Origin: Gammaproteobacteria bacterium
GTDB taxonomy: Bacteria > Pseudomonadota > Gammaproteobacteria > PS1 > Pseudothioglobaceae
Length of the DNA stretch: 25,199 bases
Assembly (NCBI GenBank): GCA_029941485.1
Contig: JAPYOZ010000008.1
Location: forward strand, 1-25,199
Direction of reading: 5' to 3'
Shown here: positions 15,235-23,113 of the stretch, piece by piece
How positions within the stretch are numbered: position 1 is the first letter of the stretch
How the letters are laid out: every line of letters starts with the position of its first letter
Position numbers and translations under genes: made by a program
Notes under the pieces: generated by a model
Seen by the model: the letters and a program-made list of their open reading frames with translations, nothing else
Told to the model about the DNA's origin: nothing
Databases searched by the model: none

Positions 15235-16767
15235 ATGCCTGACAAACTAATTATTTTTGATACAACACTTCGCGATGGTGAACAATCACCTGGTGCGTCA
15301 ATGACTAAAGACGAAAAAGTACGCATCGCTAAAGTATTAGAAAAAATGAAGATTGATGTGATTGAGGCAGGTTTTGCCATTGCATCAGTGGGTGACTTTG
15401 AAGCGGTGCAAGCCGTGGCTAATGCCGTTAAAGATTCAACCATTTGTTCACTTGCTAGGGCACTTGATAAAGACATTGATCGTGCAGGTGAGGCATTAAA
15501 AGGCGCTAATTCAGCCCGTATTCATACGTTTATTGCTACCAGTGATATTCACATGAAAATGAAGTTAAATATGACACCTGATCAAGTGGTTGAACAAGCA
15601 GTTAGATCAGTTAAACGTGCTAGGCAATATACCGACAATGTGGAATTTTCACCAGAAGATGCAGGCAGATCTGATGAAGATTTTCTTTGTCGTGTTATTG
15701 AAGCGACAATTGACGCAGGCGCAACGACAATTAATATTCCCGATACAGTAGGTTACAACATACCGCATCAGTTTGGCGCAACAATGAAATCATTAATTGA
15801 GCGCATTCCAAATTCAGATAAGGCGATTTTCTCAGCGCATTGTCATAACGACTTAGGCCTTGCTGTTGCAAATTCCTTGTCTGCTGTGTTGAATGGCGCA
15901 CGTCAAGTTGAATGTACGATTAATGGTTTGGGCGAACGTGCTGGTAATACTTCGCTAGAAGAATTAGTAATGGCGGTGAGAACACGACAAGATGTGTTTG
16001 ACTGCGATACCGATATTGATACCACTCATATTTTAGCGGCGTCACGTCTAGTTTCTAGTGTGACTGGTTTTATCGTGCAACCTAATAAAGCAATTGTTGG
16101 TGCCAATGCTTTTGCTCATGAAGCAGGTATTCATCAAGATGGTGTTTTAAAACATCGTGAAACTTATGAAATTATGCGTGCAGAGGATGTTGGTTGGAAT
16201 GCTAATAAGTTGGTCATGGGTAAGCACTCAGGCCGTAATGCCTTTAAAGTGAGACTAACCGAGCTCGGCGTAGAGTTTGATTCTGAAGAAAGCCTCAATG
16301 ATGCTTTTAGACGATTTAAAGAATTGGCCGATAAAAAGCACGAAATTTTTGATGAAGATCTACAAGCTTTGGTATCAGAAACACAAACTGAAGCGAGTGA
16401 ATCAATCAAATTGGTGTCTTTAAAAGTTTGCACTGAAACGGGTGAAGAAAATACCGCAACGGTTGTTTTGTCTGTTGATGACAAGGAACAAACCGCTACT
16501 GCAAAAACCTCAGGTGCAGTGGATGCTACTTTTAGTGCTATTAGTTCATTGGTGGATTTTGAGATAAACCTTCAATTGTATTCAGTCTCTAACGTAACCC
16601 AAGGCACAGATGCATTGGGTGAAGTTAACGTACGTTTGGAGCATGATGGCCGTATTATTAATGGTCAAGGTGCTGATACAGATATTATTACTGCCAGTGC
16701 CAAAGCCTATATTCATGGTTTGAATAAAATCATGGCAGCAACCGACAGAGCGCATCCTCAAGTATGA
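15235..16767 (+). CDS. leuA: 2-isopropylmalate synthase
   Basis: Condenses acetyl-CoA and 2-ketoisovalerate, the first committed step of leucine synthesis. I use ATG 15235 (510 residues), 4 bases after a full AGGAGG at 15225-15230; TTG 15232 would be too close to it. The TIM-barrel domain has FDTTLRDGEQSPG (8-20) with metal ligand D9, and SAHCHNDLGLAVANS with metal ligands H202 and H204. NGLGERAGN follows, then a helical linker with HEAGIHQDG. The C-terminal part from about residue 385 is the leucine-binding regulatory domain, so the enzyme should be feedback-inhibited. leuB, leuC and leuD are not in the window. The stop overlaps the next gene by 4 bp (ATGA). Confidence 0.96.
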   Translation: MPDKLIIFDTTLRDGEQSPGASMTKDEKVRIAKVLEKMKIDVIEAGFAIASVGDFEAVQAVANAVKDSTICSLARALDKDIDRAGEALKGANSARIHTFIATSDIHMKMKLNMTPDQVVEQAVRSVKRARQYTDNVEFSPEDAGRSDEDFLCRVIEATIDAGATTINIPDTVGYNIPHQFGATMKSLIERIPNSDKAIFSAHCHNDLGLAVANSLSAVLNGARQVECTINGLGERAGNTSLEELVMAVRTRQDVFDCDTDIDTTHILAASRLVSSVTGFIVQPNKAIVGANAFAHEAGIHQDGVLKHRETYEIMRAEDVGWNANKLVMGKHSGRNAFKVRLTELGVEFDSEESLNDAFRRFKELADKKHEIFDEDLQALVSETQTEASESIKLVSLKVCTETGEENTATVVLSVDDKEQTATAKTSGAVDATFSAISSLVDFEINLQLYSVSNVTQGTDALGEVNVRLEHDGRIINGQGADTDIITASAKAYIHGLNKIMAATDRAHPQV

Positions 16768-17183
16768 ATGAAGCATTAAGATCTCGTTATTTAGAAGTAT
16801 TGGATGTTCCTGAGTTTTTGCGTACTCAAGCCGGAGCTGAAGATTTTAGTCTTCAAAAAATTAACACACAGTGCTTGGTGGTTGAAGTTCAAAATTCACG
16901 TTCGTTTTGTCAAACGGGAAAATATCAAGATTTCTTATTTAAAATGCTCAGTGCAATCGGCCTTAATCAAGTTGATATTAAATGCGTTAGTATTAATGCC
17001 GACGACTTGACTCGTACGCTTGGTCAGTACAACGCTAAAGCAGTGCTACTCATGGGTAAAGGTTTAACTTCTTCCTCATCAAAGCATTTTGTTATGCATC
17101 ATCCTAGTGAAATTTTAATGAATGAACGGCTCAAGCGTGAAGCTTGGGAAGTACTTAAAAATATTAAAGCATGTCTAAAGTAG
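16764..17183 (+). CDS. HolD-like protein, candidate DNA polymerase III psi subunit
   Basis: Protein of 139 residues starting in the ATGA overlap with leuA and overlapping queH by 13 bp, so it is very likely translated. Recognition is tentative. Residues 6-24 (SRYLEVLDVPEFLRTQAGA) resemble the start of E. coli HolD (RDWQLQQLGITQWSLRRPGA). The end, HHPSEILMNERLKREAWEVL (112-131), resembles SPALTDLRANPTARAALW of HolD and also the HPxxLL-KRxAW motif of family 4 uracil-DNA glycosylases, whose fold HolD shares. The catalytic motifs of a glycosylase are absent. If correct, it links the clamp loader to SSB through HolC. In enterics holD sits beside rimI, not here. Confidence 0.5.
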   Translation: MNEALRSRYLEVLDVPEFLRTQAGAEDFSLQKINTQCLVVEVQNSRSFCQTGKYQDFLFKMLSAIGLNQVDIKCVSINADDLTRTLGQYNAKAVLLMGKGLTSSSSKHFVMHHPSEILMNERLKREAWEVLKNIKACLK

Positions 17184-17866
17184 ATTACACACTAGAAGGC
17201 TACAATCGTCCAAAACTCACCACACCTAATGGCGAGAGTAAATTACTCATGCATTCTTGTTGCGCACCCTGTGCCGGTGAGATTATGGAAGCTTTAGCTG
17301 CTTCAAACATCGATACAACCATCTTTTTTTACAACCCAAACATTCATCCAAAAGAAGAATACGAACTGCGTAAAGAAGAGAACATAAGATTTGCACAAAA
17401 ACTTGGTATGGATTTTGTTGATGCGGATTACGATCAAGATAATTGGTTTGATCGTACCAAAGGGCAAGAAGACGAGCCAGAGCGTGGTGAGCGTTGTACT
17501 ACTTGTTTTGATATGCGTTTTGAAGTTACTGCACAGTATGCCAAAGAGAATAATTTTGATTTGATTTCTTCAACATTGGGCATTTCACGTTGGAAAGACA
17601 TGAATCAAATTAATGGTTGCGGTGCTCGTGCTACTGATTCTTATGAAGGGGTTTCTTATTGGGATTTTAATTGGCGCAAGCAAGGTGGCTCATCCAGAAT
17701 GTTAGAACTTTCTAAGCGTGAAGAGTTCTACCAACAAGAGTACTGTGGTTGTGTTTACTCGTTAAGAGATACCAATCGTTGGCGCGTGTCCAAAGGCCGT
17801 GAAAAAGTTGAACGTGGGGTTAAATTTTATCAAGAAGCCAAGTTTAAATTAGCCCAGCAAAAATAA
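17171..17866 (+). CDS. queH: Epoxyqueuosine reductase QueH
   Basis: Last step of queuosine synthesis in tRNA, reducing epoxyqueuosine. It is a 231-residue protein of the former DUF208 family. Conserved cysteines are C30, C31 and C34 (HSCCAPC), C109 and C112 (RCTTC), and C192 and C194 (YCGC). They provide an iron-sulfur cluster, a second metal site and probably a redox disulfide. LGISRWKDMNQIN near 136-148 is also typical. QueH is the unrelated alternative to the cobalamin-dependent QueG found in E. coli, so this organism may not need B12 for queuosine. The start overlaps the HolD-like gene. The 3' end overlaps the convergent argF by 18 bp. Confidence 0.92.
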   Translation: MSKVDYTLEGYNRPKLTTPNGESKLLMHSCCAPCAGEIMEALAASNIDTTIFFYNPNIHPKEEYELRKEENIRFAQKLGMDFVDADYDQDNWFDRTKGQEDEPERGERCTTCFDMRFEVTAQYAKENNFDLISSTLGISRWKDMNQINGCGARATDSYEGVSYWDFNWRKQGGSSRMLELSKREEFYQQEYCGCVYSLRDTNRWRVSKGREKVERGVKFYQEAKFKLAQQK

Positions 17867-18748
17867 CAATAATGCTTTTTGTGCGTGTAGGCGATTTTCG
17901 GCTGCATCCCATACTAGACTTTGTTTGCCATCAATCACATTGGCACTCACTTCTTCACCACGGTGAGCCGGCAAACAATGCATAAACATTGCTTCTGATT
18001 TAGCATTTACCATTAATTTAGTATTTACTTGGAAGTCTTTAAAAGCCAATTCACGTTTTTTCTGTTCGTCTTCTTGACCCATACTGGCCCAAACATCAGT
18101 TACTATTAAATCAGCTTCTTGACAGGCGGTTTGCGCATCGTTGTGTAAATTAATGCAATCGGCGTATTTATCTACAAAACTTTGTTTTGGTTCGTATCCT
18201 TTAGGTGTCGCAATATTAAGTGTAAAACCAAAGACTTTAGCTGCTTGCATGTAAGTATGGCACATATTATTACCATCGCCAATCCAAGCAACAGTCTTTC
18301 CTTTGATTGGACCACTGTGTTCCTGATAGGTCATCATATCGGCCAATAACTGACAAGGATGTGATTCGTCTGATAAAGCGTTAATAATAGGTACTGATGA
18401 GTGTTGGGCAAATGTATTAATGTCATCGTGGGATGACACACGCATCATTACAGCATCCACCATTGAGCTGATTACAATAGCACTGTCAACAATAGGTTCG
18501 CCACGACCTAGCTGAATATCCCTGTCTGATAGAAATAGAGCGTGCCCACCAAGTTGCGTCATTCCTGCTTCAAACGAAACACGAGTACGCGTGGATGATT
18601 TATCAAAAATCATGGCCAAGGTTTTATTTTTCAAGGCATTAGAAATCTCACCAGCCTTATGCTGTTTTTTTAAGGTAATGGCTTGATCAATGATTTGTTG
18701 TAAATCATCATTAGCTAAGTCATCTAGATTGATAAAGTGTTTTGTCAT
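17849..18748 (-). CDS. argF: Ornithine carbamoyltransferase
   Basis: Makes citrulline from ornithine and carbamoyl phosphate in arginine synthesis. It is 299 residues with the carbamoyl-phosphate site SSTRTR (51-56), HPCQ (130-133), and the ornithine-site motif HCLPAHRG (257-264). The length and sequence fit the anabolic enzyme. A GGAG ribosome binding site lies in the 14-bp gap after argD, so the two are co-transcribed. The stop codon falls within the 3' end of queH on the other strand, and I see no terminator there, so the two mRNAs probably overlap. Confidence 0.96.
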   Translation of the reverse strand: MTKHFINLDDLANDDLQQIIDQAITLKKQHKAGEISNALKNKTLAMIFDKSSTRTRVSFEAGMTQLGGHALFLSDRDIQLGRGEPIVDSAIVISSMVDAVMMRVSSHDDINTFAQHSSVPIINALSDESHPCQLLADMMTYQEHSGPIKGKTVAWIGDGNNMCHTYMQAAKVFGFTLNIATPKGYEPKQSFVDKYADCINLHNDAQTACQEADLIVTDVWASMGQEDEQKKRELAFKDFQVNTKLMVNAKSEAMFMHCLPAHRGEEVSANVIDGKQSLVWDAAENRLHAQKALLLFLLG

Positions 18749-18762
18749 GTTGATATCTCCGT

Positions 18763-19920
18763 TTATACGGTATCGATTAGCTCACAGACTGTGTTGATAA
18801 TACTATCAGCCTCGGCTTTGTTAATAATTAATGGTGGTAACAAACGAATTGATTGCCCTGTAATATTAAGTAGTAGTTTTTTATCAAGGGCTGCCTTTAA
18901 TAAACTTGAACAATCTTGGTTAAGTTCAATGGCTAGCATTAATCCCTTACTACGTATTTCCACCACTTTGTCTGAATTCATTAGCTTTGATTTAAAGCCA
19001 GATACTAGATATTCACCCATTTGTATGGTGTTGTTAAGAATGTCGTTTTTTTCAATAACCTCAAGCACTGTTAGCGCTGTTTTGCATGCCAGTGGATTAC
19101 CACCAAAAGTGGAGCCATGTGAACCGGGCTGAAACAAGGTAGCTGCTTTACCTTTAGCCAAGCAAGCGCCAATTGGCATACCATTACCCAGGCCTTTGGC
19201 TAGGGTTAAAATATCAGGAGTGATGTTGTTATACTCGTGAGCAAATAATTTTCCAGTACGGCCAATGCCTGTTTGCACTTCATCAAGTATTAGCAGCCAA
19301 TTATTAGCCTGGCAAATCGTCTGTACTTGATTTAGATAATCCTCTTTAGGAATAATCACACCGCTTTCACCTTGAATAGGTTCCAACATAATAGCCACAA
19401 TATTGGCATTATTTACATGTGCCGTAATAGCATCAACATCATTAAAGTCAATGTGAATAAACTCACTGACCAGTGGTGCAAATCCAGATTGTACCTTTGG
19501 GTTGCCAGTAGCGGATAAAGTTGCCATGGTACGACCATGGAAACTTTGATTGGCAGTTAAAATAATTGGATTGTTAATGTGATTAGCATGAGCGTGCAAA
19601 CGTGCAATTTTAATTGCCGCTTCGTTAGCCTCTGCACCCGAATTGCCAAAAAATACAGCATCCATCTTAGCCAATTTACACAGTTTTTTTGCTAAAGTTT
19701 CTTGGTGTTCTATGTGGTACCAATTACTGGTATGGATTACTTTTTGCGCTTGTGATTGAATAGCGCGTGATATTTCTGGATGAGAATGCCCAAGCCCAGT
19801 AACTCCTACACCACAAAGTGCATCCAGATATTGATTTCCTTTAGTATCCGTCAGGTAGCAACCTTTACCTTTAACAAAGGTAACTTCAAGCGGTGCATAA
19901 TTTGACATTAAATAAGACAT
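18763..19920 (-). CDS. argD: Acetylornithine aminotransferase
   Basis: PLP enzyme of arginine synthesis (N-acetylornithine to the semialdehyde); homologues also serve succinyldiaminopimelate in lysine synthesis. The 385-residue class III aminotransferase has GNSGAEANEAAIK (92-104), SFHGRTMATLSATG near 126-139, LDEVQTGIGRTG (212-223, with D213) and the PLP lysine K242 in TLAKGLGNG. The sequence upstream of ATG 19920 has no Shine-Dalgarno, and a second in-frame ATG four codons later is also possible. Any promoter must lie in the roughly 37 bp after the terminator at 19958-19979, or transcription reads through from the small upstream gene. Confidence 0.94.
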   Translation of the reverse strand: MSYLMSNYAPLEVTFVKGKGCYLTDTKGNQYLDALCGVGVTGLGHSHPEISRAIQSQAQKVIHTSNWYHIEHQETLAKKLCKLAKMDAVFFGNSGAEANEAAIKIARLHAHANHINNPIILTANQSFHGRTMATLSATGNPKVQSGFAPLVSEFIHIDFNDVDAITAHVNNANIVAIMLEPIQGESGVIIPKEDYLNQVQTICQANNWLLILDEVQTGIGRTGKLFAHEYNNITPDILTLAKGLGNGMPIGACLAKGKAATLFQPGSHGSTFGGNPLACKTALTVLEVIEKNDILNNTIQMGEYLVSGFKSKLMNSDKVVEIRSKGLMLAIELNQDCSSLLKAALDKKLLLNITGQSIRLLPPLIINKAEADSIINTVCELIDTV

Positions 19921-19950
19921 AATTTTTTAGTGTGTTTTTAAATTGGCCAC

Positions 19951-19979
19951 TAAACAAAAAAGCCCCAAACGGGGCTTTT
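19951..19979 (-). terminator. Intrinsic terminator of the 67-residue orphan gene
   Basis: A 9-bp stem AAAAGCCCC (19958-19966) and GGGGCTTTT (19971-19979) with a 4-base loop. Read on the minus strand it is followed by a T-rich run. It sits about 20 bases after the orphan stop codon and 37 bp before argD. Confidence 0.88.
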
Positions 19980-19982
19980 ATT

Positions 19983-20010
19983 ACCAATCAGAATTCTGAT
20001 TATGATTGGT
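19983..20010. repeat. Nested palindromes at the end of the orphan gene
   Basis: A perfect 16-bp palindrome (19986-20001, centred on GAATTC) lies within a larger inverted repeat, ACCAATCA (19983-19990) and TGATTGGT (20003-20010). They include the stop codon and last codons of the orphan gene. The two folds compete, and both come directly before the intrinsic terminator. Confidence 0.75.
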
Positions 20011-20203
20011 ATTGTAAAGGCGGTGCCATTTGGTTATCAATTTCAGCTAACTCTTTTTTGTAGCCTTCATAGAAAGAACCTGCTGGTGGATTAACCCACT
20101 CTTCATATGAAAAACCGTTTTCATCTGTATGAGTTTTAAAAGTATTTTGTAGTGCGATTCTTTTTGCGCTTAATTCATTGGATTCTTGACTAACTGCGTC
20201 CAT
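20000..20203 (-). CDS. Orphan small protein, 67 residues, unknown function
   Basis: I do not recognise this protein. It looks like a real gene: TAGGAGA lies 5 bases before the ATG, one of the best ribosome binding sites in the window; a TATAAT box lies upstream (20239-20244, minus strand); and a strong terminator follows. The product is hydrophilic with no signal peptide, membrane segment or cysteine. The N-terminal half (SQESNELSAKRIALQNTF) could be helical. The centre has the aromatic stretch NGFSYEEWVNPPAGSFYEGY, and the C-terminus is Pro/Gln-rich. The composition suggests a soluble, abundant protein, perhaps a partner or regulator. It is divergent from hpf and lies upstream of argD on the same strand; neither neighbour suggests a role. 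Confidence 0.75.
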   Translation of the reverse strand: MDAVSQESNELSAKRIALQNTFKTHTDENGFSYEEWVNPPAGSFYEGYKKELAEIDNQMAPPLQYQS

Positions 20204-20238
20204 TTTTATCTCCTAAATGTGGAATAAGTAAAACATTA

Positions 20239-20244
20239 ATTATA
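20239..20244 (-). promoter_or_regulatory. -10 box for the orphan gene
   Basis: A perfect TATAAT on the minus strand gives a predicted start near 20232 and a leader of about 29 nt containing the TAGGAGA site. No clear -35. Confidence 0.5.
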
Positions 20245-20290
20245 ACCGTAAAATAGGTCTTGTGGGGCATATTATTTACTCAAAATAACA

Positions 20291-20320
20291 ATAAATACTT
20301 AATACTTATAAAGTATTTAT
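20291..20320. repeat. Inverted repeat between the orphan gene and hpf
   Basis: ATAAATACTT (20291-20300) and AAGTATTTAT (20311-20320) are perfect 10-bp inverted arms. The spacer contains another AATACTT, which also forms a tighter 7-bp dyad (20301-20307 with 20311-20317). It lies between two divergent genes and may bind a regulator. Confidence 0.55.
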
Positions 20321-20341
20321 GCCACAATATAAGTGGATATT

Positions 20342-20359
20342 TTATAACTAGATAAGGAG
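20342..20359 (+). promoter_or_regulatory. hpf -10 and ribosome binding site
   Basis: TATAAC (20342-20347) is a possible -10 box. AAGGAG, just downstream, lies 5 bases before ATG 20365. I see no clear sigma-54 element, although hpf follows rpoN in many relatives. Confidence 0.4.
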
Positions 20360-20364
20360 CGCTT

Positions 20365-20661
20365 ATGCAATTAAATATTTCTGGTCATCATCTCGATATC
20401 ACTGAGGCAATCAAGCAACACTCTACTGAAAAACTCTCTAAAATCAAACATCACTTCGATCATTTAATTAATATTAATATGATTTTAGGTGTAGAAAAAG
20501 ACATTCAAAAAGCCGAAGCAACGATCCATATTAGTGGGGCAGATTTATTTGCAAAAGCTGAAAGTAACAATTTATACGTTTCTATTGATCAAATGGTCAA
20601 TAAATTAGACGCACAAATTAGAAGACACAAGGAAAAACTAAACAACCATAGAAAGAGTTAG
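20365..20661 (+). CDS. hpf: Ribosome hibernation promoting factor (short HPF)
   Basis: Binds the 30S decoding region and helps form inactive 100S ribosome dimers when growth stops. The 98 residues are close to E. coli HPF (95) and lack the long-HPF C-terminal dimerisation domain. The sequence has MQLNISGHHLDIT at the start, ATIHISGADLFAKAESNNLYVSIDQMVNKLDAQ in the middle and a basic tail. It stands apart from rpoN and ptsN, its usual partners, and has its own ribosome binding site. Short HPF normally works with RMF, which is not in this window. Confidence 0.93.
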   Translation: MQLNISGHHLDITEAIKQHSTEKLSKIKHHFDHLININMILGVEKDIQKAEATIHISGADLFAKAESNNLYVSIDQMVNKLDAQIRRHKEKLNNHRKS

Positions 20662-20676
20662 ACGTTAGTTTAGTTG

Positions 20677-20704
20677 ACGCAGGTTAGGGAGTTATCCTCT
20701 GCGT
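20677..20704 (+). other. Hairpin between hpf and mgtE
   Basis: ACGCAG (20677-20682) and CTGCGT (20699-20704) form a 6-bp stem over a 16-base loop. It lacks a T run, so it is not a normal terminator; it may protect the hpf message or structure the mgtE leader. The gap is too short for a known Mg2+ riboswitch. Confidence 0.35.
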
Positions 20705-20726
20705 TGCTTAAAAGGAGTAACAGTTA

Positions 20727-22079
20727 ATGTCAGAAGTTGAAAACACTTCTTTCGAAGATTGCCTTCAAAGACTCATGAGTTCTTTGAAGGCATCTTTGTA
20801 TGAGGAAGCCACCTCTCAACTTTCCGGTCTTCATCCGGCTGAAATCGCTCGTCTGTTAGAAGCCGTTCCTCCAAAAGAAAGGAGTAAGCTCTGGCAGGGT
20901 ATTGATTCTTCTACTCAAGGATATATTCTTAAGGAGCTTAGTGAAGACGTCCAAGAGCAATTACTAATTAAAATGGACGTTAGTTCGATTGTGAAAGCTA
21001 CTGAAGGCCTTGATATGGACGACTTGGCAGACATCGTACCTAATTTGCCAGAATCAGCATTACACAACTTATTACTTACTTTGGATCACAAGCACAGAGA
21101 CCATCTAAAGAAAGTTTTGTCCTATCCTGAGGACTCTGCCGGTGGGCTCATGAACATTGATATTATCACCGTTCGCAATAATGTCAATGTACGCACTGTG
21201 ATTCGTTATTTGAGATTATTAAAAAAAATGCCAATCGATACCGATCAGGTATTTGTGGTGGATAGGTCTTATAAGTATTTAGGCGCTATTCATATTTCTA
21301 CTTTGTTAACCAATGAAGCCGAACAAAACATAGATCCGTTAATCAATAAGACTCTAAAACCTATTCCTGCCGATATGCCTGAAAAAAAAGTAGCGAATCT
21401 ATTTGAGCATCGTAATTTAATTTCTGCACCCGTTATTGATGAAAATAATCAACTGATTGGTCGTATTACTATTGATGATGTGGTTGACGTTATTCGTGAT
21501 GAAGCCGAGCACTCAGTGATGTCTATGGCGGGTTTGGACGAAGAAGAAGATGTATTTGCCCCTGTGATACAAAGTACCAAGCGTCGCAGTATTTGGCTAG
21601 GGGTTAATCTCATTACTGTTTTTATTGCAGTCTTTTTTATCGGGTTGTTTGAGGTAACATTACAAGAAAAAATTGCACTTGCAATCCTTATGCCAGTAGT
21701 GGCATCCATGGGTGGCATTGCAGGCACTCAAACTTTAATTTTGGTAACACGTGGTATTGCAACGGGTAGGGTAACCACCTCCAACCTTAAAGTGCTCATG
21801 AATAAAGAAGTAGCCATTGGTTTTTTAAATGGCATTGTGTGGTCATTGGTCATTGCATTGGCTACTTACGTTTGGTTTGAAGATATCATGCTCAGCGCCG
21901 TCATTGCACTGGCCATTGTTGTTAATCTTATTTTTGCGGCTTTTTCCGGTGCATTTTTGCCATCACTACTTATTAAATTTAAAATTGATCCCGCACTTGC
22001 TGGTGGAGTAATTTTGACCACCATTACTGATGTAATCGGTTTTGTGGCTTTCTTAGGTTTGGCTTCACTGGTCATCTAA
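20727..22079 (+). CDS. mgtE: MgtE-type Mg2+ transporter
   Basis: Homodimeric Mg2+ channel gated by intracellular Mg2+. The 450 residues show the full architecture: a helical MgtE N-domain (about 1-130, with LHPAEIARLLEAVP), two CBS domains (about 135-260, with YPEDSAGGLMNIDII at the start and IGRITIDDVVDVI at the end), and five membrane helices from about 287 on. The last helix carries D435 in TTITDVIGF, matching the pore aspartate (D432) of Thermus MgtE. GGIAGTQT near 329-336 is also conserved. AAGGAG lies about 9 bases before the ATG. Cobalt transport is also reported for the family. Confidence 0.95.
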   Translation: MSEVENTSFEDCLQRLMSSLKASLYEEATSQLSGLHPAEIARLLEAVPPKERSKLWQGIDSSTQGYILKELSEDVQEQLLIKMDVSSIVKATEGLDMDDLADIVPNLPESALHNLLLTLDHKHRDHLKKVLSYPEDSAGGLMNIDIITVRNNVNVRTVIRYLRLLKKMPIDTDQVFVVDRSYKYLGAIHISTLLTNEAEQNIDPLINKTLKPIPADMPEKKVANLFEHRNLISAPVIDENNQLIGRITIDDVVDVIRDEAEHSVMSMAGLDEEEDVFAPVIQSTKRRSIWLGVNLITVFIAVFFIGLFEVTLQEKIALAILMPVVASMGGIAGTQTLILVTRGIATGRVTTSNLKVLMNKEVAIGFLNGIVWSLVIALATYVWFEDIMLSAVIALAIVVNLIFAAFSGAFLPSLLIKFKIDPALAGGVILTTITDVIGFVAFLGLASLVI

Positions 22080-22107
22080 AATTCTAATCTTGTGAAGCTG
22101 TATAAAT

Positions 22108-22995
22108 ATGCCGTTTGTGCTCAAAAAATATAAGGCAGTTAAAGGCAAAAAAATTCAGCAATTTTTACTCGATGAAGCAGGCTTATCATTATCTGTCTCT
22201 CAAAAACTTTTATCTAAAAATAGAGTGTTTAACGACCAGGGAAATACCTTAAAAAATGGACAAATTTTAAAAGGTAAATATGTACAGGTAGCCGTATTTG
22301 AGGGCCATACAAGGGGCTTAAAACCACTATTTGAAGTTGAGGATTTTGCCGTCTTTGACAAGCCATCTGGCATTATGGTACACCCAACTCGAAAAACCAC
22401 GCCCTATTGTTTGCTTGATGAGATAAGACATCATTTTGGTGATAAAGCAGACTTAGCGCATCGAATAGATGCTGAGACTTCAGGACTGGTTTTGGTGGCT
22501 AAAAACAAGCAAGCAAGTACCATACTAAAAACTCTGTTTGAAAATAGAGAATGCAGCAAAGAGTACTTAGCTCTCGTAAAGGGCCGGTTAGAAAATAAGA
22601 TCACTATTGATAAACCCATATCAAAATCAAACAGCGCCATTGTAGTAAGGGTGACCTGTGGAAATGCACAGGGTAAAGCATCGATAACCCATATTCAGCC
22701 TTTAAAATTTAACGAAAAAGATAATACGACTTTGGTCAAGGCAATGCCCATCACAGGCAGACAGCATCAAATTAGAGTACATCTAGATTCAATCGGCCAT
22801 ACGATTTTGGGTGATCCAATCTATGGAGTTGATGATCAAGTGGCCGATCAATGCTTAAGAAAAACTTTATCAGACGAACAAAGGGTTGAGTTAACAGGTG
22901 CAAAGCGACTAATGCTACATGCCAACCATTTATCGTTTATTTACAAAGATAAAGAATATAGTATTACTTCAAAATTTAGCAAATTTTACGAATGA
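22108..22995 (+). CDS. RluA-family rRNA/tRNA pseudouridine synthase
   Basis: Isomerises uridine to pseudouridine in RNA. The 295 residues have an S4-like N-terminal region (1-63, LLDEAGLSLSVSQKLLSKNRV) and the catalytic domain. The catalytic Asp121 lies in HRIDAETSGLVLVAK (118-132). DKPSGIMVHP (84-93), TGRQHQIRVHL and GHTILGDPIYG follow the family pattern. HRID instead of HRLD is a mild variant. RluC, RluD and RluA share these motifs, so the target nucleotide cannot be named from this sequence alone. In many Gammaproteobacteria rluC sits beside rne; here it does not. Start ATG 22108 has no strong Shine-Dalgarno, and the gene follows mgtE after 28 bp. Confidence 0.9.
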   Translation: MPFVLKKYKAVKGKKIQQFLLDEAGLSLSVSQKLLSKNRVFNDQGNTLKNGQILKGKYVQVAVFEGHTRGLKPLFEVEDFAVFDKPSGIMVHPTRKTTPYCLLDEIRHHFGDKADLAHRIDAETSGLVLVAKNKQASTILKTLFENRECSKEYLALVKGRLENKITIDKPISKSNSAIVVRVTCGNAQGKASITHIQPLKFNEKDNTTLVKAMPITGRQHQIRVHLDSIGHTILGDPIYGVDDQVADQCLRKTLSDEQRVELTGAKRLMLHANHLSFIYKDKEYSITSKFSKFYE

Positions 22996-23030
22996 GCCAA
23001 ATTTCACAGTAGGAAATCACGTAAATTGAT

Positions 23031-23057
23031 AAAAAACAGCGTAAAAACGCTATTTTT
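23031..23057. terminator. Bidirectional terminator between convergent genes
   Basis: AGCGT (23038-23042) and ACGCT (23047-23051) form a hairpin with an AAAA loop, flanked by A6 on the left and T5 on the right. It gives a U run on both strands, serving the pseudouridine synthase gene (+) and the phosphomannomutase gene (-). Confidence 0.8.
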
Positions 23058-23113
23058 AGGCTAAAAATAAGCTATTTTAACTAATTTTTAAGAAATTTTG
23101 GAAATAATTAAAA

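Noticed and set aside
18737..19132. A 131-codon plus-strand frame.
   Set aside because: Shadow of argD, whose PLP-binding motifs are intact on the minus strand.
20662..20726. Mg2+ riboswitch before mgtE.
   Set aside because: The gap is about 65 bases with a single small hairpin, too short for the known ykoK M-box or mgtA types.
22996..23113. Possible small RNA or repeat element in the AT-rich convergent gap.
   Set aside because: The hairpin with A and T runs is explained as a bidirectional terminator; the remaining sequence is simple AT-rich DNA without a promoter.
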